Positions 10,134 to 20,644 of a DNA stretch of 64,000 bases are shown here, one piece after another. Both the position numbers and the translations under genes were made by a program. Origin of the DNA: Thraustochytrium sp. TN22 (lineage: Eukaryota > Sar > Bigyra > Thraustochytrida > Thraustochytriidae); NCBI GenBank assembly GCA_013306675.1, contig JABLUY010000109.1, forward strand, positions 51,738 to 115,737, in the 5' to 3' direction. Position 1 is the stretch's first letter, and the number at the start of each line of letters is the position of its first letter. Under the pieces are notes generated by a model. It did no database searches and was not told where the DNA came from. It saw only the letters and a list, made by a program, of their open reading frames with translations.

Positions 10134-12540
10134 TAGCTCGCTCGTTCGCCGCTTCGCGCACGGCCAGGGCCGCGCTCCGCCCGTCGACGGCGCGGAGGGC
10201 GCGTGCGCGCGCGGCTCGCAGTCGCGCGGCGCGTGGCAACGGCGCGGCGCCCGGCACCTGGCTCCGCGCTGCGCGAGGACCTCTACTCCGTCGCCAGGAG
10301 CGCGTGAGCTGCCGCCCGATACAGACGCAGTCCGAGATTGACGGCGACTGCGACGGCGAGATCGCAGCCAGCAGCGACAGCGAGCTTGCAGCCGGCACTC
10401 GCTCCCTCGATTACTCGCGCAACGCGATCGCGGCCAGGAGCACGCGCTGGTCGGCCCGTCCGTCTAACGCTGCGCCTGATCGCGAGTTGTTACCTAGCTC
10501 AACGCGGCCCGTCAACGGAAGGTAGGTATGCCAATGCTATGCTTGGCCGGCTGGCGGCTAGAGGCAAGTGGAACAGCTCGGGCTCGAACTCGCTGCCGCA
10601 AGGCTGCGCGCGAGCCGCGTCGCCTCGCGTCGCCTCGCGTCGCGTCGCGCCGCGATACCTTGGTGACAGGCGCGGCTGCTTCTTCCTGCAGCCGCTCGTG
10701 AAGCAACCAAGCAGACTCGCGAGTCTCGACTCGCCGCCTCGGCTCGCGCCACCTCGGCCACCGCCGTCGCCGCGTCTCGCGTTGCACGTTGCACGACTCG
10801 CCCCGCGTCAGCACAGCGTTGTACGACGGCTCAGCTCGCCTCGGCTCAATGGCCAGCACTGCGCCTGGTCTTGGGAATCTCGCTCAGCCTGGCGTGCTCG
10901 CTCACTGCAGCTCGCCTCGCCCCGCCCCGCTCTAGCTAGCTAGCTAGCTATACGTCGGCGTCGGGCAGCTCGAGCAGCTCACCCCCGTTGCGTTCGCGGC
11001 AGCGCGACCCGCCTTGCCTGGACGTCGCTTGCGCAGCCTGCGCCTCGCCGCTAAGCTGCGAAGCGCTCCCCTGACTGCCGTGCCCTGCGTCCAGGAGCCG
11101 AGCAGCCTCCACTCTGACGGCGCTGCAGCGCCTTGCCGGCGCCGTCGCCCTCGTCGCTGTGCCACAGCCGCTCCGGCGGCGAGTTGGAGGTCTACAGGCG
11201 TCGCAGACTCTCAGCCAGCTGCTTGCTAGCTCCTCGCTTGCAGCACCGTGGCTGGCAGCAAGTCATTCAATCCTAGCGGCGAGAGCATCGACGACTCCTC
11301 GACCGGCCGCGGCTGCCAGGAGCTTCGCAAGACTCAAGTGATCAGCGAGCGCGCAGGAGGCCGAACGAAACAACTGCAGAATTCGCGCAGGACTCTGCCA
11401 GTGTCGACCGCCGCCAATCGACTGATGATCGACCGCGCTGGACTCGGACCATCAACAGTCAGACCGGCGGCGGGCTATGATACAAGCGGCGTTGAGCCGT
11501 GCCACGCCTTTCCTTTTTAGCCCCTCGATTGGCGGTCGTGGCGACGGCTTGACATGTCTTCTAGGCTAGGTGCTGTGAGACAACCTAGGCGCTGTGAGAC
11601 CTTGCCTCGGAGAGTTTTGCAAGGTTCGCTCGCTCGCTCCGAGTCGCCAAGCAATGCAAGCACGCCTCGCTCGCGCGCGTGCAAGCTTTTCCCTCCGACA
11701 CGGGGTGGCGGCCTTGACTCGCTGCGACGCTGGCGAGGCTCGAGTCGAGAGGCCCACGAAAGGTGGGACACTCGGTCATGCCAGTGCCATGTCATGTCAT
11801 GACACTTCATGCCATCATGTCACTGGCGGCCGCCTCTGACAACGCCTGACTCGCGTGCTGGACGCTGCAGTGAGCTGGCGGCTGCCAGTGGCATCCGTCT
11901 TTGCAAGCCAAGCCATCCAGCCTCTCGCTCAGGAGGCCCAGCAAGGAGCCACAGCCTCGCCAGCCTGGTCGTCTGCGGCCAGCAGCGGAACGAAACGATC
12001 GGCGAGGACAGCTCCGGCAGCTCCGAGTCTCCCCGGCCAAGCTGGAACGCTTCTTCCTCCTGCATCTTACTGTTAGTCGCCCTCGAAGAGGCTCGAACGG
12101 CGCGCATTTATGCAGTGCACCCCATCCTTCCACACGCCCGCGATCGCTGCGTACCTCTGTTGTGCCCTCGCCGGCGCGCGCGAGTCTTCGCCTTCGCACG
12201 GCTTCTTACCGCTGGCCGCTGCGCACGCCGCGTGCGAGCTTCACAAGAGCGTGAGCGAGTCTTTGCATGCTTGATTGCTGCCGCCGCCTCGCCAATGTCA
12301 AGCACTGCGGCAACTTGAGGCGGCGGTTGGCCAAGTCCGAGTCGGAGTCGGGGGGGGGGGGGTACTCGCTCAGAAAACGCCAGCAGCGACCGCGGCCAAG
12401 CGAGCCTCAGCTCGCTGCCACATATCAAAGCTCATTTCCGAGAGGCCGTCAACTCACGACTCGGTACGGCGATCCGTCTCCCGGTCGCTCGGTCCAACCC
12501 TCGCTCGCGCGCGCGGTGACGGCACGCTCGCGCGCTCGCT

Positions 12541-12720
12541 CGCGTGCCGCGCGCGAGGCGAGCTGTCGCGCCGCGAGTCCTGCTGGTTCTTGCCGTGGTG
12601 CACGCCCGCAAGTCGGCCGTGATGGCCGAAATCACGCACGAGCTGCTCGCCATCCACGGCAGCCTGGACTCGGAGCCGCGAGGCGCCCGCGGGGACGACA
12701 ACGGCGCAGGCTCAGATCTG
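12541..12720 (+). other. Possible exon or coding remnant
   Basis: One plus-strand frame reads with balanced amino-acid composition, including VLLVLAVVHARKSAVM and then MAEITHELLAIHGSLD from the ATG at 12621. This is unlike the Arg-rich noise around it. It fades into Gly/Pro-rich sequence and has no recognised homology. It could be a first exon, a decayed gene fragment or chance. Confidence 0.2.
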
Positions 12721-13226
12721 CCGCCGCCAGGCCCCGGGCTCCACCTTCGTTTCATTCAACGTTGGTTGCCTTTGGTTGTTGCTTCTGCTCGTTGCTTCTG
12801 CTCGGAGACAGAGGGAGAGAGAGAGCGTGCGCACGCGCGATGGGAAGAGAGAGCGTGTAATCGGCGCGGCGCCGCGGCATTTGCGCCAGCCCAGCCATCA
12901 TGAACAAGTCGGAGCTTGGCAGATGCCGGTGGCAGCGGGCCAGCAGTGGCCGCACGGGCGCACGGTGCAAGTTGAAGTTGCGACCAAGCGCCGGACCGTC
13001 CTGAGTCAGGATCCCAAGGCTTGGCCGCAGCAGGCCGGAAGGACCTCGGCCGGCCGGCGCATCGACAGCCTGCCCCAGTGCTAGCACCGTACGGCGCAGT
13101 GGCGCACGCGAGCCAGCTGCGAGCGCGAGCGAGCGGGTGCTCTAGCTTAGGCTAGAGAGAGCTGCGACGTCGACTCACATAGGCGGTCGCGCACGATTGC
13201 CAAGGTAGCTCCCTCTAGCCGCTCAT

Positions 13227-13254
13227 TCGCTCGCTCGCTCGCTCGCTCGCTCGC
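13227..13254. repeat. CTCG microsatellite
   Basis: Seven TCGC/CTCG units occur in a row. The same unit recurs in shorter runs across the spacers of this window. Confidence 0.9.
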
Positions 13255-13309
13255 CCGCCTGGCCGGCTGACTTGACTCGGACCGGCTAGCAGACCGGCAC
13301 TGCAGGCTG

Positions 13310-13650
13310 GTCGGCCGGCTGGCCGAGCTGATGATCACCCACTGGCAGCAGTGTGCGGCTCGAGGTCAGCCGCGATTTGCCTGGCCAACTTGAAGTCGAG
13401 TTGGAGGCATCGCCACGTTGGCAGCAGGCTGCTTTGCGGGGCAGCCGCGATGAGATCCCCCCACCGTGACCTCACATCAGCGTCAGTCATCCATGTCAGG
13501 ATCAGGATGTCCTGTTAGACGTCGCCAGGACGTCGCCAGACCTACCCGTCTGGCTTGGCAGGGCCGCTAGCGGGCCGGCCGGCTGGCCGAGCTGCCATGA
13601 TCGCCTAGCACGGCTCCACGCCAGCCACGATTTCCCTGACCAAGTCGACC
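13310..13650. repeat. Diverged direct repeat pair, about 262 bp apart
   Basis: GGCCGGCTGGCCGAGCTG followed by ATGATC and then a CGCGATTT/CACGATTT block with CCTG and CAA-TTGAAGTCG/CAAGTCGAC occurs near 13310-13400. It recurs with mismatches near 13573-13650. The similarity is patchy, which suggests an old tandem duplication. Confidence 0.45.
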
Positions 13651-14879
13651 GCGATTCTCAGCGTTGGAGCTGCTCTGCGAGGACAGACCCGATCAGACTT
13701 CGCGAAGCAACAAACGTGACCCCGCCTAACAGTAAGCTAGCTTGGGATGTCCGCCAGTGGCAGACCTAGCAGATCGTTCAAGGTGGCCGGCCTAAAGATC
13801 GATACCTCGCTCTGAGCCAGGGTTCGCGACCCACTGCACTGGCACTACATAGTACCGTGCATCTCGGTCAGTCACGCGATGCAGACGCACCAGCCCGTGC
13901 ATGACTGACGCCCTACCACTCCTACCCTGCCAGTGGTCAGGTTCCCGGGCTTGTAGCCTTGTGCGTCGACCCGGACCTCCGAGTCCGAGTCACAGTCCGA
14001 GTCCTGTCCGAGTCGGCGCCGGAGGCACGGCGCAGCCGCCACCCGCGCAGGCGAGCGTCGTGTTGTTAGCGCAAGCCAGCCCGCCAGCCCGCCGAGGCAG
14101 CTGGCCCAATGGAAGGAAGGTAGCGCCACGGTGGTAAAAGCTCAGGGAGCTCAGTTGCGACGAAAAGCGGCGACGCGTTGTGTGTCGGATGATGCCACGT
14201 GCCTGCATCGTAGTTAAGGCCTACATTTTAGCGTAGCGAGTGCGCAAATCTCGCAATTGCAGCGACAGTGGCTCAGCAAGCTCGTTGGAGGAGAGACGGC
14301 AGTCAGGGAGGGATCTGGACTGGGATCCTCAAGGGCCACCGCGTCCTCAGGCTGGCAACTGGCTCGGACTGTCGCAGATTGCGACGCAGCCGCAGCCTTG
14401 AATTTTATCTACCAGGTACCTGGCATCTTTGACTCGCTGCGCAATACGTTGCGGGAATGAAGCTGGGGCTCGAGGTGCCTTGGCGTACCTCGAGGTGTCG
14501 GGCGCGCCGCGCGCCTCAATGTGTATCAGCAATGTTAGGTCGTGCGCGCGCTGTCCAGCGAAAGTTCGCTTCGAGCCAAGGCAAGGCAGAGCCGACGCTT
14601 GTGCCGGTCGATGGTCCCGCCACGATCCCTCGCTTGCACAGATCACTAAGAAGATCGATTGATCGGTTGATAGTCATCAATCACACAGAATACAGGCCGC
14701 CCAGCCGCCATCGTGGGTGGAGGGCGCCAATGTCGAAGTTCTACTTTTGGCTCGCGCGCGAAAACCTGCAATGCGGCCGGTTCGCATCACATCATCATCA
14801 TCATCATCGTCATCACCACCTCTCTGAGAGCTTTTGCTTGCGACGCGCGCACCGCTCCGACATCGCTCCCAGACCCGAC

Positions 14880-15929
14880 TCAGATCTGGATAGCGAGGTC
14901 GTTGACATCAAAATTGGGCGTCGAGGAGAGCGTGCGGGCGTGCACAAAGCCGTCCTGGTTCTCCTTGGACTTGCGACCCTTGCCGCCCTTGCCGCCCTTG
15001 CGATGAGGCCGTGATCCGCTGCCGCGCGAACTGATGGAGGTGGACGCGGTCGTGGCACCGGCGCTCTGCTGAGAATACTCGTCATCCGAAAAGGAAGTGG
15101 CGATGGAGGTGCGCACGCCCGAGCCAAAGGACGACGTGCGCCGTCCCACCGCGGGACCCGACGACGAGCACGCCGTGGGCATCTCGCCACGCGTCAGGCG
15201 GCGAATCGCCTTGGCAATGACCAGCGTCTGGATCTCGCTCAGCTTCATGACGCGCCGCAGGGAGAGGTGCGTCAGGTGCGGCAGCAGCGTGCCGTTGACC
15301 GCGTGCTCACGGAATACGTCGTCCAGGTGGCCCAGGTTGATGTCCTCCAGCCAGCCGCGCACCTGGAGCGGGCCCCAATCCAAAAAGTTTGTCGGGTCCT
15401 GGTGGTACCCCACGTCGCGCGCGCGCTGCACCGCATACCACAGGCTGTCCAGCACGAGCTCCGACTCGCCCAGCTCGCCCACGTGCAGGCGCGCCGCGAA
15501 CTCGGCCTTGGTCAGACGGAACAGCACACTGCCGTGCACCGCAGCGCTGTGGAAGCGCCCTACCAGCTGCTCCAGCCCGCGCATCGCCAGCCACTGCAGC
15601 ACGCCCGTGCAGTTCCATTCCCACTGCGTGTAGTCGATCATCTTCTGCTTCAGATCTACGAGCGCCAGCCGCAGCGAAACCTCGTGCAAAGGGTTGCTTA
15701 GGCCCAGACACCTCTCAAACTGGTCTCGTCGCAGATCCAGCAGCGTGGGCCCGTCCACACCATTCTCCAGAAACCGCGGAACATATTCGGCCAGCCCCAG
15801 CAGGCTAAGCCACGAGGCCACCATGGGCGCCGTCCAAACCACCGCTTGACTGTCGTATCCACTGTGGCGCGACCTCGACACGGAGGTTGTCGCCGCGTTC
15901 ACGAGCGGCTGGCTCAGCCCGCACCCCAT
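14880..15929 (-). CDS. Triple-SAM-domain protein with N-terminal Met-Gly-Cys lipidation signal
   Basis: The protein has 349 residues from the ATG at 15929. It begins MGCGLSQP, a candidate N-myristoylation site at Gly2 with a palmitoylatable Cys3. This implies membrane attachment and supports the chosen start over an upstream in-frame codon. Three consecutive SAM-like domains follow at about 31-95 (WTAPMVASWLSLLGL), 101-165 (WNCTGVLQWLAMRGL) and 184-250 (WGPLQVRGWLEDINL). The C-terminal 100 residues are Ser/Thr-rich with a Lys/Gly-rich stretch near 320. Family knowledge: three SAM repeats in a row are the layout of the liprin family, which builds scaffolds, but the liprin coiled coil is absent. 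A membrane-tethered oligomerising scaffold is inference. Confidence 0.8.
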   Translation of the reverse strand: MGCGLSQPLVNAATTSVSRSRHSGYDSQAVVWTAPMVASWLSLLGLAEYVPRFLENGVDGPTLLDLRRDQFERCLGLSNPLHEVSLRLALVDLKQKMIDYTQWEWNCTGVLQWLAMRGLEQLVGRFHSAAVHGSVLFRLTKAEFAARLHVGELGESELVLDSLWYAVQRARDVGYHQDPTNFLDWGPLQVRGWLEDINLGHLDDVFREHAVNGTLLPHLTHLSLRRVMKLSEIQTLVIAKAIRRLTRGEMPTACSSSGPAVGRRTSSFGSGVRTSIATSFSDDEYSQQSAGATTASTSISSRGSGSRPHRKGGKGGKGRKSKENQDGFVHARTLSSTPNFDVNDLAIQI

Positions 15930-17691
15930 CTTGATTGATTTGTTCGGGCGAGGGCGAGAGAGCGAGAGAGCGAGAGTTAGGCAGACCACGCGTCTTGCGG
16001 CGCCGCGCGGGGCTCGCCCTCTTCGCCGGCCACGGCCGTGGCCGCCGGCCGCTGTACTCTGATTGCTGCCGCCTGCAGCACTGCAGCCTCCTCACGACCC
16101 GCGTGCGTGTCTTGCCTTGCAGCAAGCGAGGAAAAGAGGAAAAGGAGAGCTCAGCAACCGGGAGCCGGCCGACTGCCTGGCCGCCTGGCTGCCCGGCTGG
16201 CCAGCCGGCTGCTTGCACCGTGTCGCGCGAACCACTCTCTCCGAGTCGGACTCGACAGCGAGCTCCAGCTCCAGCACGAGCACCAGGTCCAGCGCCTTCT
16301 GCTGCAAGGTGGAGACACTCGTCGTCACCTCTCGCGCGTGCGAGACGCGCGCGTGCGAGCCGCGTCAGAGATTTGGCTGGCTGGCTGGCTGGCCGGCTGG
16401 CTGGCTGGCCGGCTGGCGCGGCGACGTGAGGCGAGCCAACTAGCTGTTTGTTTGGCGGTCGGCAAGCTTGCTCGCTGCCTAACTCTGACTGGCTGACCGC
16501 GCGACCTGATGCGCGCGTCGCCGCGCCGCCCGTGCCGGCACGCAGGGAGGACTGCTGCCACGCGAGCACGCGACGCAGGCAGGCAGGGAGACAGGCAAGC
16601 AGGCGCCCGGGTGGGGCAAGCCTGCACCGCGAAGAGGAAGCGCAGCCGCGCAGAACCACCGCGAGCGAGGGTATTTGAGCGCCGGCATCGACAGTTTCAA
16701 CCGGGTGTGTACTGGCGCGCACCTCTACTCGGTTCGGATTTGCGGACTTTCCTCGCCTTTTACCGGCGCGCGCCACTCGACTCGAGGCACGCCTGTCTGG
16801 GATTTAGGCTGGCTTTCGGACGCTCGGGCGCTCGTGCGCTCGGCGTCGGGCGCTCTTGCTCCATCACGCCGCTGATAACTTACTGCTTAGTCATCATCAG
16901 TGTCGTCGCGCCTTTGCTTTTGCGTCACGGCTCGCTCGCGCGCGACCGACTAGAAGTCAGAACCATGGGCCACGACGGGCAGGCACTGGCATGATGACCC
17001 GGGGGAAGGCAATATTCATCTTGGATCATCGGGCATGCAGGGCGTGCGCGGGCGGAGATTGTGCCTCCGTCAGGGCAGCTTTGTGCGGCAGTCCTGATCT
17101 CCATGACGAATTCGAGAACTCGCAGTCAAGGGGAGGCACAATGGCGTGTGCCCGCCTTGGGACGAGCCAAACTCTTTGGTCCGCTTCCGCGGCGGTGCGA
17201 GTGCAGTAGTGTAGCACCGACGATGACTTCATCATGGTGAGACGCGGCGCAATGCAGAGCTGTCACTCTGCGTCGGACGGCATGATCTGACATGACCTGT
17301 GACATGACCTGGCAGCTCGGAATGACATGACCTGGTAGCTGTCTTTTTTCCTTCACGAGTGAACGGTTTGATGAACGCCGGTTTGATGAACGCCGCTCGT
17401 TCGTTCCATCATCTCGTCATGTGGCGCACGTGGCGTTTGCCAGTGGTGATGGATTCGCGCGCTGTGCGCTCGCTCAAGCTCGCTTGCGCTCGGTGGAATG
17501 GCTCAAGGCTCGGTCGGTGGAGCGACGACGTCGACGTGCAGCTGCCAGCCGCGTGCGTGCGAGCGAGCGAGCGAGCAAGCAAGCAAGCAAACAAACGCTC
17601 CGATCGATCGCTCGGCCCGCGCGCGGCGGCGCAGCGCAGCGTGGCCTAGCGCAGCGCGGCCTCGCGCAGCGCAGCGAAGAGACGCGGCGCC
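15930..17691. other. Divergent spacer between SAM and 5'-nucleotidase genes
   Basis: This 1.76-kb spacer contains the divergent 5' flanks of the two genes, GGCT repeats at 16374-16416, three GACATGACCTG copies near 17287-17340, and a small plus-strand open frame at 16991-17209 (72 codons) with no recognised similarity. I see no other gene in it. Confidence 0.55.
16374..16416. repeat. GGCT tandem repeat with GGCC interruptions
   Basis: About ten tetranucleotide units of GGCT/GGCC occur in succession. Confidence 0.9.
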
Positions 17692-19431
17692 ATGGTGCTG
17701 TCGTCGAGCGCCGGGCTGCTGCGGCGGCTGGCGCGGTCGGGCGAAAAGGCGGCGGGCGGGGTGTCCGTGGAGAGCCTGATGCGCATGTACAAGGGCCTGC
17801 GCGACGATGACTTCCGGCGGGCGCTGCGCGACGCGAGCAAGCAGAACGACTCGGCGGACGAGGAGTCGTTCTCGCCACGCGAGATTTTTGCCAATAGCGA
17901 GATCCACATGGACGAGATCGAGGCCATCGGCTTCGACTATGACTTTACGCTGGCCTCCTACCGGACAGAGCTGCAGGACTTGATCTTCCGCAAGGCGCGC
18001 GACCACCTGGTGACGGCGCGGCGGTACCCGGAGGCGCTGCGGTCGCAGCTTCACTACGACCCGTCCTTCGCTATCCGCGGGCTCACCTTCGACACGGAGC
18101 GCGGCCTCCTGTACAAGATGGACCCGAGCTTCCGCGTCGACCTGACGAGCGTCTTCCGCGGGCGGCAGCGCCTGGACCGCGAGAGCGCACTCGAGGCGCT
18201 GGGGGGGCGCCCGCACATGCGGCGCGCAGCGCGCACGGACTCCCTGCGCGGCATCTTCGACCTGTTTAGCCTGGCCGAGGCCTGCCTGCTGTCCGACGTG
18301 ACCGAGTACTTCTTTAGCAACGAGCTCGAGTTCTCGCCGGCAGCGATCTACCAGGACGTCTCGTCCTCCATCGCCTTCGTGCACCGCAGCGGCCTCATGC
18401 ACCGCAACGTCATGGCGGACATGGACACCTATCTCAAGCCCAACCCGAAGCTGCGCCAGTTGCTCGAGGAGCTCAACGCCTCAGGCGTGCATCCCTTCGT
18501 GCTGTCCAACTCTAGCTTCGACTACGTCGACGCCGGCATGCGCTTCCTGTGCGGCGACGACTGGATGTCGCTCTTCCGCGTCGTGGCCTGCGAGGCCGAG
18601 AAGCCCGCCTTTTATTCCTCGAGCAACCCGTTCCGCCAGATCGACCTCGAGTCCGCCGCCTCCGTCGGCGCCGCCGCCGCCACCGACCCGCCCACGCACC
18701 AGCACCCGCAGCACCGCCGCATCAACTGGTCCGCCGTCGACCGCCTCGACGCGGGCAAGGCCTACGTCAAGGGCAATGTCGACGACCTCATGCGCATGAC
18801 CGGCTGGAACGGCTCCAAGGTCCTCTACATCGGCGACCACCTCTTCGCAGACCTGCGCACCCCGGCGCGCTACCACGGCTGGTGGACCGGGGCCATCATC
18901 CGCGAGCTCGAGCACGAGATCAAGGTTGAGCGCACTGCCGACTACGAGCTGCTCTCGCTCAAGATGCAGTTCATCGAGGAGCTCATGCGCCGCATCCAGT
19001 GGTCCATCCCCGAGGATCCCAACGCCACGTCCGTGCTGCACCACCTCGATCTCCTCGACCGTGACCGGGCTCGCATCCGCGCCAACATGAACGAGCTCAT
19101 CAACCCCAACTTTGGCTCCGTCTTCACCGCCGCCTCGCACTCGCCTTCGCTATTCTCTTCCTTCATGACCCGCTACGTTGACCTCTACACCTCGCGCCTC
19201 GAGAACCTCCTCGACTATGGCATCCCGGACTATCGCTTCTTCCCGCGCAAGAAGCGCACACTGCCGCACGACACCAACTTTCGCTCTGAGGCCATCACCC
19301 GCGTCCTCGAGACTGCCTTGCGCCGCTCCGTGCGCAAGCGCGACGTCGTCCTCCGCCCCGAGCTCTCCTTTTCTGACTCCGACGAGATTCCTTCTGGCCC
19401 CACTGGGGCTAGTACTCCGCCAGTCCGTTAG
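17692..19431 (+). CDS. HAD-superfamily IG-type 5'-nucleotidase (NT5DC/cytosolic purine 5'-nucleotidase-like)
   Basis: The protein has 579 residues. The HAD nucleophile motif is FDYDFTLASY at residues 81-90, with Asp82 and Asp84 as nucleophile and acid/base. Motif II corresponds to FVLSNSSFDYVDAGMRFL. The metal-binding motif YIGDHLFADLR has its Asp at 382. Length and motif order match NT5C2 (561 residues) and the NT5DC proteins (about 520-550). Family knowledge: NT5C2 dephosphorylates IMP and GMP; the NT5DC members have uncertain substrates. The DYDFTLA spelling is closer to the NT5DC branch. The first 20 residues (MVLSSSAGLLRRLARSGEKA) look amphipathic and basic, so mitochondrial targeting is possible. 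The start is the first ATG in a GCC-ATGG context. I see no introns. Confidence 0.88.
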   Translation: MVLSSSAGLLRRLARSGEKAAGGVSVESLMRMYKGLRDDDFRRALRDASKQNDSADEESFSPREIFANSEIHMDEIEAIGFDYDFTLASYRTELQDLIFRKARDHLVTARRYPEALRSQLHYDPSFAIRGLTFDTERGLLYKMDPSFRVDLTSVFRGRQRLDRESALEALGGRPHMRRAARTDSLRGIFDLFSLAEACLLSDVTEYFFSNELEFSPAAIYQDVSSSIAFVHRSGLMHRNVMADMDTYLKPNPKLRQLLEELNASGVHPFVLSNSSFDYVDAGMRFLCGDDWMSLFRVVACEAEKPAFYSSSNPFRQIDLESAASVGAAAATDPPTHQHPQHRRINWSAVDRLDAGKAYVKGNVDDLMRMTGWNGSKVLYIGDHLFADLRTPARYHGWWTGAIIRELEHEIKVERTADYELLSLKMQFIEELMRRIQWSIPEDPNATSVLHHLDLLDRDRARIRANMNELINPNFGSVFTAASHSPSLFSSFMTRYVDLYTSRLENLLDYGIPDYRFFPRKKRTLPHDTNFRSEAITRVLETALRRSVRKRDVVLRPELSFSDSDEIPSGPTGASTPPVR

Positions 19432-19622
19432 TTTCTTGGCCAGAGCGCGAAAGGCCAAGAAGTGCACTGCAAGCAGAGCGCGCGCACGAACCACGATCTA
19501 AGCAACGAAGAGCAAGCAACGAAGAGCAAGCAATGCGTCAGCGAGTATTTCAACTCAGGGCGCATGAGCAATGATTTCTGTATTTCAACACTGATGCCAC
19601 CGAGCGCGGTGCGCTGCGACAA

Positions 19623-19707
19623 GCCTGGCGACGGGCCTGAGCGCCTGGCGACGAGCCTGAGCCTAAGCGCCTGGCGACGAGCCTAAGCTTGAGCGCCTGG
19701 CGAGAAG
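19623..19707. repeat. Imperfect tandem repeat, unit about 20-26 bp
   Basis: GCCTGGCGACGAGCCTGAGC-like units begin at 19623, 19643, 19669 and 19695. Confidence 0.8.
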
Positions 19708-20349
19708 CATTTAATCGCGGTTCCGATTTCGACAGGCATTCCGATACATCATTCAAGTGGCGTTCAGGTTCTCGCCAACCGCGACCTGATTTTCATACCT
19801 TGCCAGTGCACCCACGCCTAGCCCTCGGTCCTCCTTCTCTCTCTCCCTCTTTCTCTCTCTCGCCGCGGCGCTCCGCTCGGCGCTGCGCAACCCTGCTCCA
19901 GCCACCGAGAGAACGCACGAGAGAACCGTCGCCGTTAAGTCCTTGCAATATCACAGTGGTGCGCGCAGTCTACCTACCCGACCCCGCGTCTCCTCACTCT
20001 CCTCAATATTCTTTTATCTCCGGTCTTCTACGAGCCGCACTTGCAAACCACTGAGTTCTCCCGAGGGGCGCTCAGGTTTGTCAATTTGTGTGGCGCTCGG
20101 TCGCGGGGGAAAAATAATTAAATATCACCGAGGGGAGAGGCGGAGCGCAAAAGGGCCGGAGGAACCCCGCCGCCCCCCTAACATTTGAAACCCGCGGGGG
20201 GGGCGCACACTGCGCGTCCGAGGGGGAAAAGAGCCCAGTGGAGCGCCGCGCCGAGGCAATAGCAGGGGGCCGCCGTCGCGACGGCCGCAGTCGCGCAACT
20301 CCGGCGCCAGCCCGCGCTTGCCGCGCTCGCGGCCGCCGCCGCCGTCAGC

Positions 20350-20350
<1 letters not shown>

Positions 20351-20387
<37 letters not shown>
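20351..20387. repeat. TCG/CCG trinucleotide run
   Basis: About ten TCG units are followed by CCG units in the RAD51 5' flank. Confidence 0.9.
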
Positions 20388-20388
<1 letters not shown>

Positions 20389-20644
20389 CTCGCGCCCGCG
20401 TCGCGCTCCGCCTCCAGCAGGCGCATTCGGGCTCGCTCGGGGTCGCGCTTGCGGGCGTGCTCGCGCTCGCGCGCGTGGCCGTGCTCGTGCTCGTGCTCGC
20501 GCTCGCGCTCGCGCTCAGGCGGCCGCGGTCGAGCGCGGCGTGAAACGCGCGGCTCGGCGCGGCGCGGCCCGCCTCGGCCCGGCCCGGCCCGGCCCGAGCC
20601 GAGCGCGCGCGGCGCGCGGCTCGGCGCGCGCGCTAACCACCACC

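Larger units (their letters stand above)
7781..14879. other. 7.1-kb gene-poor, repeat-rich spacer
   Basis: No recognisable gene lies here. Long open frames such as the minus-strand frame at 8393-9520 are Arg/Ala/Ser-rich products of GC-rich low-complexity DNA. The stretch contains CTCGCTCT repeats (about 8660-8690), a TCCC array (10041-10091), a 10-bp array (10094-10133), TCGCC runs (about 10619-10650), TAGC runs (8387-8400, 10934-10950), a 13-base G run (12350-12362), a CTCG array (13227-13254) and a diverged repeat pair (13310-13400 and 13573-13650). A short exon-like segment occurs at 12541-12720. I found no tRNA or rRNA, but I could not run a covariance-model search. Confidence 0.6.
19432..20644. 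other. Spacer upstream of RAD51
   Basis: This 1.2-kb stretch holds the 3' flank of the nucleotidase gene, an imperfect tandem repeat (19623-19707), a polypyrimidine patch near 19830-19862, a TCG run (20351-20387) and extreme CpG-rich sequence leading to the RAD51 start. An open frame continues upstream of RAD51 to 20318, but it encodes only Arg/Ser/Ala repeats and is not counted as protein. Confidence 0.6.

Noticed and set aside
16991-17209. Small 72-codon plus-strand open frame
   Set aside because: There is no homology, no conserved motif and no neighbouring exon, so chance cannot be excluded.
20318-20644. In-frame N-terminal extension of RAD51
   Set aside because: It is Ser/Arg/Ala repeat from TCG and GCGC runs. 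Conserved RAD51 sequence starts after 20645, which has a good initiation context.
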